Below are positions 16,203 to 23,267 of a stretch of 64,000 nt of DNA, piece after piece. This DNA is from Deltaproteobacteria bacterium (GTDB lineage: Bacteria > Myxococcota_A > Polyangia > GCA-2747355). Where the stretch lies: NCBI GenBank assembly GCA_020633415.1, contig JACKDQ010000001.1:310001-374000 (forward strand), in the 5' to 3' direction. A program made the position numbers and the translations under genes. The notes beneath the pieces are model-generated. The model had not been told where the DNA came from. It saw only the letters and a program-made list of their open reading frames with translations, and ran no database searches. Within the stretch, counting starts at the first letter, position 1. Each line of letters opens with the position of its first letter.

Positions 16203-17202
16203 GCAGCTCGTCTCGCTCGCGCTGGACGATGCAGGCTTGCCGCAGCTGCAAGAGGTGCGCGCGTTGGCGGGTGGGGCAAACCACCGCGCTTTGGCGCTGA
16301 CCTTGGTTGATGGGCAACGCCTGTTCGCCAAGGTTTGCTTGCCCAGCGACGTCGATCAACGCCAGCGTTTAGCGGTCGAGCACCTGGCGCTGCGCCTGAT
16401 GTGGCAGGCGGGAGAGCGGGCGATTCCCGAGCCGCTGGGTTACCTCGACGAGCGCTGTCTGCTCTGCCGGTTTGTCGAGGGGCGGCCAGCGCTGGCGCGC
16501 CGAGCGACAGCAGACCAAGTCGCGCAGTTGGTCGCGTTTATCGATCGTCTGCATCGCCTTGGACTGGAGACAGCCCGAGCAGCCGCGCCGCTGGCTTCGG
16601 ATGCTGCGTTGAGTCTGCGCCAGGCGCGTACGGCGATCGAGCGGCGTCTGGCGCGTTTGGCGGCTGTGGAATCAACGGCGCTCGGTCGCTTTCTCGAGCA
16701 GCGCTTTCGTCCGGCGTTGGCGCAGTTTGCCGAGGCGCTGTCGGCGGACGTGCTCGATCGCGCGGGTCTCGTCGTGCTCAGCCCCTCAGATTTTGGCTTT
16801 CACAACGCGCTGGTCGGGGCAGACGGAGCACGCCTGATCTTCGTCGACTTCGAATACTTTGGTTGGGACGACGCAGGCAAGTTAATCGCCGATACGTTGC
16901 TTCACCCGCAGCATCGCGAGCTGTCGCTGCCGCTGCGGAGGCAGTTGCGTGACGGAATGCTTGCAGTTTATCGCGAGCGCGATCCGGCGCTCTGGCAGCG
17001 CGTTCGCTGTGGTTACGCGTTGCACGCGCTCAAGTGGTGTCTGATCGTGCTGAAGATCTACCTTCCTGAGCACCAGCAGCGTATGTGCAACGCCTCGGCG
17101 CTCGACGGCGACCTCGCCGAACGCTGTGCCGAGCGACTTTCCGCAGCCGAGCAAATCGTCGAGCAGCTGCTCGACAGAGGGAGCCTTCTCGATGACTGTT
17201 AG
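16162..17202 (+). CDS. APH/choline-kinase-fold small-molecule kinase
   Basis: The 346-aa protein has an aminoglycoside phosphotransferase-like fold. The N-lobe lysine is in RLFAKVCLP. The Brenner-type catalytic loop is LSPSDFGFHNALV (about residues 204-216), where SPSDFGFHN takes the place of the usual HGDLHPGN. The metal-binding DFE is in FVDFEYFGWDDAGK. It is expected to phosphorylate a sugar, aminocyclitol or choline-like substrate rather than an antibiotic. ATG 16162 removes most of the overlap with the HAD gene; its GGAGG is only 2 nt upstream, and ATG 16087 is the alternative. It overlaps the transketolase gene by 11 bp. Confidence 0.8.
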   Translation: MLASPRSTAACSVEQLVSLALDDAGLPQLQEVRALAGGANHRALALTLVDGQRLFAKVCLPSDVDQRQRLAVEHLALRLMWQAGERAIPEPLGYLDERCLLCRFVEGRPALARRATADQVAQLVAFIDRLHRLGLETARAAAPLASDAALSLRQARTAIERRLARLAAVESTALGRFLEQRFRPALAQFAEALSADVLDRAGLVVLSPSDFGFHNALVGADGARLIFVDFEYFGWDDAGKLIADTLLHPQHRELSLPLRRQLRDGMLAVYRERDPALWQRVRCGYALHALKWCLIVLKIYLPEHQQRMCNASALDGDLAERCAERLSAAEQIVEQLLDRGSLLDDC

Positions 17203-18007
17203 ACTCGACAATCGATCGCGAGCGCTCCGTCGCATGGTGCTCGACGGTCTGAAGCAGGCGCGTCGTGGCCATTTGGGTGCGGCCTTGTCGTTGGTCGAGA
17301 TCTTGCGCGCGCTCTATGATGATGTGTTGCGCTATCGACCGGATGATCCGCTTTGGGCCGATCGTGACCGACTGATCCTCAGCAAGGGGCACGGCTGTCT
17401 GGCGCTCTATGCGTTGCTCGTCGACAAGGGCTACTTCGATCGCAGCGAGCTCGGCGGATTTTGTGCGCTGGACGGCACGCTCGGCGGTCATCCCGAGCGC
17501 AAGAAGGTGCCCGGAGTTGAGGCGACAACCGGCAGTCTGGGACACGGCCTATCGATCGGCGTCGGCATGGCGTTAGCCGCGCAATTGCGCCAGCGCGACT
17601 ATCGGGTGTTTGTTGTCGTTGGCGATGGCGAGTGCAACGAGGGCGCGGTCTGGGAGGCGGCGCTGTCTGCGGCCAAGCACGGTCTAAACAATCTGACGGT
17701 GATCATCGACTACAACAAGCAGCAGTCCTACGGTTCGACTACCGAGGTCTGCGATCTCGAGCCCTTTCCGGAAAAGTGGCAGAGCTTCGGGTGGGATGCG
17801 CTGAGCTGCGATGGCCATGATGTCACGGCCTTGAGCCAGCTGCTCGCCGGTGCGGTTGGCGAGCGCCCGCGTGCGCTGATCTGCCACACGGTCAAGGGTG
17901 CCGGCATCGCTGAAGCCGAGCACAACCCAGCGTGGCACCACAAGAACAAGATCAGCGACGAGCAGCTGTTGGCGCTCTATCAGGAGCTGGGAGATCTCCA
18001 TGCGTAA
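17192..18007 (+). CDS. Transketolase, N-terminal (ThDP pyrophosphate-binding) subunit
   Basis: The 271-aa subunit has the ThDP/Mg signature VVGDGECNEGAVWEAA followed by LTVIIDYNKQQ (the GDG...N motif, about residues 148-180). It also has LSKGHGCLALYALL and TGSLGHGLSIGVGMALA of transketolases. The ATG at 17192 has AGAGGGAG upstream at good spacing and overlaps the APH-like gene. Together with the next gene it forms a split transketolase, which transfers a two-carbon ketol unit. Split pairs are common in surface-polysaccharide and natural-product loci, where they supply sedoheptulose-7-P or make branched sugars. Which applies here is not determined by the sequence. Confidence 0.95.
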   Translation: MTVRLDNRSRALRRMVLDGLKQARRGHLGAALSLVEILRALYDDVLRYRPDDPLWADRDRLILSKGHGCLALYALLVDKGYFDRSELGGFCALDGTLGGHPERKKVPGVEATTGSLGHGLSIGVGMALAAQLRQRDYRVFVVVGDGECNEGAVWEAALSAAKHGLNNLTVIIDYNKQQSYGSTTEVCDLEPFPEKWQSFGWDALSCDGHDVTALSQLLAGAVGERPRALICHTVKGAGIAEAEHNPAWHHKNKISDEQLLALYQELGDLHA

Positions 18008-18944
18008 GACCTGTCTCGATCTGGTTTACCAGCTGGCCCAGGCCGACGAGCGCGTGATCTTCGTCGGCTCCGATCTTGGCGTTGGCACGTTGGATGAGCT
18101 CAAGGCTGAGTTTCCCGAGCGCTTTCTGATGGAGGGCGTTAGCGAGGCGCATGTTGTCGGTATGGCGGCGGGACTGGCGATGTCGGGCTACGTGCCCTAC
18201 GTCAACACTATCGCTAGCTTCATTACGCGGCGTTGTCTCGAGCAGTTGATTCTCGACGTTTGCCTCGAGCAGCTGCCGGTCCGGCTGATCGGCAACGGTG
18301 CAGGTTTGGTGTATGCGCCGCTCGGACCGACCCATCAGGCGACCGATGATCTGGCCCATCTGAGGGCGATGCCCGAGATGACGATCCTCGCGCCCGCCGA
18401 TGCGGAAGAGATGCGTCAGTTGATGCCGCAGACGCTCGATCACGCGGGTCCGATCTACATTCGCCTGGCCAAAGGCTACGACCCGATCGTGACCAGCGAG
18501 GCGACGGAGCGGGCGGTACTCGGACGGGGTCGCTGGCTGAACGCTTCAAGCGGGGAAGCGCTGGCGATCACCACCGGGGTAACGGCGGGCATGGCCCTCG
18601 ATGCGGCGAAGATCCTTTCCGACAAAGGAATCAAGCTGTCGGTGCTTCATCTGCCGACGGTCAAGCCGCTCGACGAGGAGATGATCTTAGCGGCTGCGCG
18701 GGGCGCGCAGGCAGTGGTGACGATCGAGGAGCATTCGGTGATCGGCGGGCTGGGTAGCGCTGTGGCCGAGCTGTTGTTAGAAGCGGGCGTGACGCCGCGC
18801 TTTCGGCGGCTTGGTCTGCCGGATGCCTTTGCCGACGGTTATGGCAGCCAGCGCGCGCTGCTCGCCAAACTGGGGCTTTCGGCGGCATCGGTTGCCGATG
18901 CGGTGCAGAAGCTGTTTGCCCATCGTCGGATGAAAGTGGTCTAA
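18000..18944 (+). CDS. Transketolase, C-terminal (pyrimidine-binding) subunit
   Basis: The 314-aa subunit carries the pyrimidine-binding domain with the catalytic glutamate in MEGVSEAHVVGMAAGLA, GPTHQATDDLAHLR, and a C-terminal transketolase domain (VVTIEEHSVIGGLGSAVAEL). The ATG at 18000 overlaps the N-subunit stop by 8 bp and has GGGAG 6 nt upstream, so the two should be made in equal amounts. The relation to pyruvate dehydrogenase E1-beta and DXS C-domains is clear, but the pairing with a transketolase N-subunit settles the class. Confidence 0.95.
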   Translation: MRKTCLDLVYQLAQADERVIFVGSDLGVGTLDELKAEFPERFLMEGVSEAHVVGMAAGLAMSGYVPYVNTIASFITRRCLEQLILDVCLEQLPVRLIGNGAGLVYAPLGPTHQATDDLAHLRAMPEMTILAPADAEEMRQLMPQTLDHAGPIYIRLAKGYDPIVTSEATERAVLGRGRWLNASSGEALAITTGVTAGMALDAAKILSDKGIKLSVLHLPTVKPLDEEMILAAARGAQAVVTIEEHSVIGGLGSAVAELLLEAGVTPRFRRLGLPDAFADGYGSQRALLAKLGLSAASVADAVQKLFAHRRMKVV

Positions 18945-18945
18945 C

Positions 18946-19608
18946 GTGGGGCGGCTGCTCAGCGTGGTTAGCGACTTACATCGGCGAACCTCTCGTGATT
19001 ACCTCGCGCGGATGGTCGACGAAAAGATCCATTGTATGGAGGTCGCTCGTCGCTATCAGCAAGCGTTTTGGGACGGCGATCGGCGCTATGGCTATGGTGG
19101 CTACCGCTACGACGGCCGCTGGAAGGTCGTCGCCCAACGCTTAATCGATCAGTATCGACTCGCCGATGACGCGGTGATTCTCGATGTTGGCTGCGGCAAG
19201 GGGTTCCTGCTATACGAGCTCAGTGCGCTGTTGCCGCGAGCGACGGTGGTTGGCTTCGATATCTCGCGGTACGCGCTGCGCGAGGCCAAAGCGGAACTGT
19301 CGGGAAAGCTGATCGAGCTCGATGCTGCCGCGAGCTATCCGTTTGCTGACCAAAGCTTTGATTTGGTGATCTCGCTGACGACGCTGCACAACTTGCCGCT
19401 GCCCGAGCTTGATCGCGCACTGCGCGAGATTGCGCGGGTCGGTCGCGATGGCTATCTGGTCGTCGAAAGCTTTCGCAATACTACCGAGCTGTTCAACCTG
19501 CAGTGCTGGGCGTTGACGTGCGAGAGCTTCTTGCGCCCCGAGAGCTGGTGTTTTGTCTTTGACCGTGCCGGCTATCGCGGCGACTACGAGTTTATCTACT
19601 TCGAGTAG
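18946..19608 (+). CDS. Class I SAM-dependent methyltransferase
   Basis: This 220-aa protein has methyltransferase motif I as VILDVGCGKGFLLYEL (about residues 77-92), an acidic post-I residue in VVGFDISRYAL, and FDLVISLTTLHNLP as motif IV. The N-terminal 70 residues, with the Tyr/Gly-rich RRYGYGGYRYDGRW, are probably a substrate lid. The GTG at 18946 is 1 bp after the transketolase stop. A sugar O- or N-methyltransferase fits the context; the acceptor is unknown. Confidence 0.85.
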   Translation: MGRLLSVVSDLHRRTSRDYLARMVDEKIHCMEVARRYQQAFWDGDRRYGYGGYRYDGRWKVVAQRLIDQYRLADDAVILDVGCGKGFLLYELSALLPRATVVGFDISRYALREAKAELSGKLIELDAAASYPFADQSFDLVISLTTLHNLPLPELDRALREIARVGRDGYLVVESFRNTTELFNLQCWALTCESFLRPESWCFVFDRAGYRGDYEFIYFE

Positions 19609-19659
19609 CGCTGTTGTCGTGACGCGCAGTCGCGCAGCGGCGTCAGAGGAGGTGGCTAG

Positions 19660-20730
19660 GTGGGCCTGCTATATACCCCGATGAAGGTCTTTCGCTATCG
19701 CGAGAAGATCGACTCGTTGCCCCGCGAGCGCGCGGAGATCACCGCGCCTGTCCACGTGCGGATTAAGCCGACCAACGCCTGCAACCATGACTGCTGGTAC
19801 TGCGCTTATCGCGTCGACAATTTGCAGCTCGGTCAGGACATGTCGGTGCGCGATCGGATTCCGCGCGAGAAGATGATCGAGATCATCGAAGATCTGGTCG
19901 AGATCGGCGTCAAGGCGGTGACTTTCAGCGGCGGTGGTGAGCCGTTCGCGTATCGCCATATCGCCGAGGCAGCTCGGCGTCTTGCTGACTCGCCGATCTC
20001 CTTCGCTTCGCTGACCAACGCCGCCAAGCTGCAGGGAGAGGCAGCGGAAATCTTCGCGCATCACGGCAGCTGGGTGCGCGTGTCGATCGACGGCTACGAC
20101 GCCGAGAGTTACGCCAAGTATCGCAACGTCAAGATCGAGGAGTTCGATCGCGTCTTGTCGAATATCGCGGCGTTCAAGCGCTATGGTGGGCCGTGCCGGC
20201 TGGGAATCAGCTTCATCATCGACCAAAGGAACGCCGACCATGTCTTTTCGTTTGTCTCACGAATGAAGGATCTCGGTGTGGACAGCGTCAAGCTATCGCC
20301 ATGCATCGTGAGCAACGATGGACGGGAGAACAACGCTTACCACCAACCGATCTTCGAGAGGGTCAAGGAGCAGGCGCGACGTGCGCAGGCTGACTTAAAT
20401 GACGATGGCTTCGAGGTCTACGATAGCTACCACGCGCTGGATGAGAAGTTTTCGAAGAGCTACCATTGGTGTCCCTATCTGCAAATCCTGCCGATCATCG
20501 GCGCGGACCTCAATGTCTACGCTTGCCAAGACAAGGCCTACAACCTCGAGACCGGTGTACTGGGTTCGATTGTCGATCGACGCTTTCGCGACTTCTGGTT
20601 TAGCGACAAGAACAAGTTCTTTGCGATCGACCCAGCGCGCGATTGCGATCATCACTGCGTCGCGAATCAAAAGAACAAGCTGTTGCTGTCCTATCTGGAG
20701 GCCGACGCTGATCATGCGCCGTTTGTTTGA
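19660..20730 (+). CDS. Radical SAM protein with SPASM-type C-terminus (second)
   Basis: The 356-aa enzyme binds its cluster through CNHDCWYC (residues 41-48), with GGGEPF as the SAM-contact motif. C-terminal cysteines in YHWCPYLQIL, VYACQDKAYN and DCDHHC are consistent with a SPASM domain. The GTG at 19660 is chosen because AGAGGAGG lies 8 nt upstream. It resembles the first SPASM enzyme (14512) in plan but not closely in sequence, so two successive oxidations or two substrates are possible. It ends the first plus-strand run, and the next gene is convergent. Confidence 0.9.
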   Translation: MGLLYTPMKVFRYREKIDSLPRERAEITAPVHVRIKPTNACNHDCWYCAYRVDNLQLGQDMSVRDRIPREKMIEIIEDLVEIGVKAVTFSGGGEPFAYRHIAEAARRLADSPISFASLTNAAKLQGEAAEIFAHHGSWVRVSIDGYDAESYAKYRNVKIEEFDRVLSNIAAFKRYGGPCRLGISFIIDQRNADHVFSFVSRMKDLGVDSVKLSPCIVSNDGRENNAYHQPIFERVKEQARRAQADLNDDGFEVYDSYHALDEKFSKSYHWCPYLQILPIIGADLNVYACQDKAYNLETGVLGSIVDRRFRDFWFSDKNKFFAIDPARDCDHHCVANQKNKLLLSYLEADADHAPFV

Positions 20731-20765
20731 TCGGGCGGTCTGCCCCGCGGACGGTCTTGGCGCGC

Positions 20766-22151
20766 CTAGCGTTGCTCGCCGGCGTCCGACCAATCGGCGA
20801 ACTGTCGGCGTAGCTCGTCGAGGCGCTGTTGTGGCGCGCCGTCATTGTTGGCACGGCAGAGCGTGTGCATCATCTCGATCGCCCATTTGAGCTCGGTGTG
20901 CGCGATGGTCTCGAGCTGCAGGTTGTAGCCATGGCCGCCGAAGCTGTCGAATTCCGGTCGGACGATCCAGTTTTGCGCGACGGCATCGTCGAACAGCTGG
21001 GTGCCCGGATAGGGTGTGGCGGTGGTGATGCCGATCGACTCTGGCTTGGTTTGGTCGATCAGCGTGAACGTTTGATGAAGCGAGCGTCGATCTTCGCCGG
21101 GCAATCCCGCTAGCAGTAGCAGGTGCAGCCGGATTCCACGGGTCTTGCAATGGTGCGCGAGCTCGACGATCTCGGCACGAGAGAGATCCTTATGCGCTGC
21201 GCCGCTGAGCATCCATTCGGCGCCACTCTCGATGCCGATATTGATCCCTGCGCAGCCGGCAGCGCGCATTTGATCGAGCAGCGGCGGATCGAGACAGTCG
21301 ACGCGTGTCTCGCACCACCAAGTCAGCGCGATGCCGCGCTCGATGATACCGGCGCAGATCTCGGCCGTTCGTCGTTTGTTGAGCGTAAAGACTGCGTCCC
21401 GAAATAGGACTTTCTCGATGTGATCGTTGCGGGCGATCTGCTCGAGCTCGTCGAGGACGCGGCGGGCACTCATCGCGCGCCACTTCTTGCCCTGGACCAA
21501 TGGGTATGGGCAGTAGTAGCCGCAAGGAAAGGGGCAGCCGCGGCTGGTCTGCATCGTCGTCACGCCTGCGCCGAGTCGCGCATAGCGGTAGGCCGCGCTG
21601 TCGAGCAGACTGCGTTGGAGAATCGGCAGTCGATCGAGGTCACGCAGCGGCGTCTCCGGTTCGAGACGGAGCTCGCCGCCCTCAAGGCGCGCCGTGCCCG
21701 CGGTGCTGTGCCCAAAGATCAGCGCTTCGATCACCAGATCGCACTCGCCGGTGATCACCAGGTCGCAGGCGCTCTGCTGACAGAGCTGCTCGAGCGCTGG
21801 CGGGTGAGCGATGCTGGTCTTGATCAGGACTCGACAACGCTTTCCGAGGCTGTCGCGAAGTTTCTTGGCGTATGCGGCGTCGCTGCTTAGTGATGGCAAC
21901 GAGGCGCTGAGAATCAGTGCGTCGGGTGCGAACTCGGCGATTGTCGTGGTTAGCTGGGAGGCGGAGGCGCCCTGCGTTTGCGCGTCGCAAAAGCGCACTT
22001 GGTGGCCGGCTTGGCCCAGGACGGTGGCGAAGGTCAGCAGGTCGAGCGGCGGGAGCACCATCGCTTGGTTGCGATCGAAGCCGAGTCCCCCGGCCATGTC
22101 GCGGCTGACCAGCATCGTCTCTTCGGGTGTATTGAGCACGAAGATCTTCAT
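20766..22151 (-). CDS. Radical SAM protein, B12-binding class, with a CX3CX3C cluster motif
   Basis: The 461-aa protein has an N-terminal Rossmann-like domain of the cobalamin-binding class (residues about 1-150), but the DxHxxG cobalamin-ligand motif is not visible. The radical SAM core has the cysteines spaced CX3CX3C (C206, C210, C214 in GCPFPCGYYC) rather than the canonical CX3CX2C. IESGAEWML and LLLAGLPGEDRRSLHQTFTL are typical later strands. Its ATG overlaps the stop of the upstream epimerase gene (ATGA). Methylation, ring rearrangement or dehydration of a sugar are possible; nothing in the sequence decides. Confidence 0.85.
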   Translation of the reverse strand: MKIFVLNTPEETMLVSRDMAGGLGFDRNQAMVLPPLDLLTFATVLGQAGHQVRFCDAQTQGASASQLTTTIAEFAPDALILSASLPSLSSDAAYAKKLRDSLGKRCRVLIKTSIAHPPALEQLCQQSACDLVITGECDLVIEALIFGHSTAGTARLEGGELRLEPETPLRDLDRLPILQRSLLDSAAYRYARLGAGVTTMQTSRGCPFPCGYYCPYPLVQGKKWRAMSARRVLDELEQIARNDHIEKVLFRDAVFTLNKRRTAEICAGIIERGIALTWWCETRVDCLDPPLLDQMRAAGCAGINIGIESGAEWMLSGAAHKDLSRAEIVELAHHCKTRGIRLHLLLLAGLPGEDRRSLHQTFTLIDQTKPESIGITTATPYPGTQLFDDAVAQNWIVRPEFDSFGGHGYNLQLETIAHTELKWAIEMMHTLCRANNDGAPQQRLDELRRQFADWSDAGEQR

Positions 22152-23155
22152 CGCGTCGCCTCTCGTTGGGAGGCGTCCCAGGCTAGCGTGCGAGCGATAC
22201 CATCACGTAGCGAGACTTCGGGTCGGAAGTTCAAAACAGCGCGGGCCACCGCCGTCGACATCGACCAGTGCCCCGAGTGAAGATACGTTACGCGGTCAGC
22301 CTTCTTTTTGACGTGCCATTGATACAGCGAGCGCGCTTGCAGGCGAAGGCCGTGCAGCGGACGGGCAGCCGGCGCTGAAAACGGCAGATCGAGAGCCGTT
22401 GCCACCAGCTCGAACAGCTCGCCGATCGAGACGGGTTGATCACCCGAGAGGTTGATCACCGACCCGCTGTCGATCGGCTGCTGCACCGCCGCAAAGATGC
22501 CGCGCGCGATATCGTCGACGTAGCCCAAATGCACCACACGATCTTTGATCTGATGATAGTAGCGGTAGAGCGGGTCGGCCAGCTTCCTCTGCAGCGCGCG
22601 GGCGATGTCGACCACGATAAACAGCGACCCGGGGCCATAGACGTTGCCCAAGCGCAGCGAGACGGTTTCCAGCTGATGTTGGCGGCCGTAGCGTGAGACG
22701 CGCTGTTCGGCTTGAAGCTTGGCCCAGCCGTAGACGCTGCGCGGTCGACACGAGGCGAGCTCACTATGATTCGGAAGCGGCGTGGGGCTCGGTCCGAAGA
22801 CATCGATCGTGCTGGTATAGACGAATCGCCTGACCTTAGCGCCGGTTGCCCAATCGAGCAGTCGCTCGGTGAGAACGACGTTGTCGCGGTAGAGCAGCGG
22901 CTTGGGGCCGAGGTATTTTTGATTGGCGGCGAGGTGAAACACCCCGTCGATCGGCGGCGTGTCGCGCAATAGGTGGGACAATGTAGGTCCGGGAAGGTCA
23001 TGGCCTGTGACGATTTGCGCGTGCGAGGTGGCTTCTAGCCGCCTGGCCTTGTCGGCGTCGCGTGTCAGGACCACGACGCTATGGCCTTGTTTTTGTAGGA
23101 GTTCGACAAGTACGCGGCCGACAAAGCCCGTTCCGCCGCTGACCAAATAGTTCAT
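22148..23155 (-). CDS. NAD-dependent epimerase/dehydratase (second)
   Basis: The 335-aa extended SDR has VSGGTGFVGRVLVEL at the N-terminus, the catalytic region VYTSTIDVFGP and the YxxxK dyad in VYGWAKLQAEQ. The sequences LRLGNVYGPGS and HLGYVDDIARGIFAA follow. It is more like the broad family of sugar or sterol dehydrogenase-like epimerases than like GalE. It forms a two-gene minus-strand operon with the B12-class radical SAM gene and is divergent from the CgeB-like gene. Confidence 0.88.
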   Translation of the reverse strand: MNYLVSGGTGFVGRVLVELLQKQGHSVVVLTRDADKARRLEATSHAQIVTGHDLPGPTLSHLLRDTPPIDGVFHLAANQKYLGPKPLLYRDNVVLTERLLDWATGAKVRRFVYTSTIDVFGPSPTPLPNHSELASCRPRSVYGWAKLQAEQRVSRYGRQHQLETVSLRLGNVYGPGSLFIVVDIARALQRKLADPLYRYYHQIKDRVVHLGYVDDIARGIFAAVQQPIDSGSVINLSGDQPVSIGELFELVATALDLPFSAPAARPLHGLRLQARSLYQWHVKKKADRVTYLHSGHWSMSTAVARAVLNFRPEVSLRDGIARTLAWDASQREATR

Positions 23156-23267
23156 CGCTCTCGATCATCGGCGAAATCTCGCGGGCACGCCAGCGAGCGC
23201 GTCGCCAAACGGGCATTTTCTGCGGGTGCGGCTCAAGGCGAGCAACGGCCTGCCGTTGTAAGAAAGG

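Noticed and set aside
14512..20730. RiPP maturation by the SPASM enzymes
   Set aside because: I searched the gaps around both genes for a short cysteine-, glycine- or aspartate-rich precursor with a ribosome site and saw none; genes overlap or nearly abut, leaving no room.
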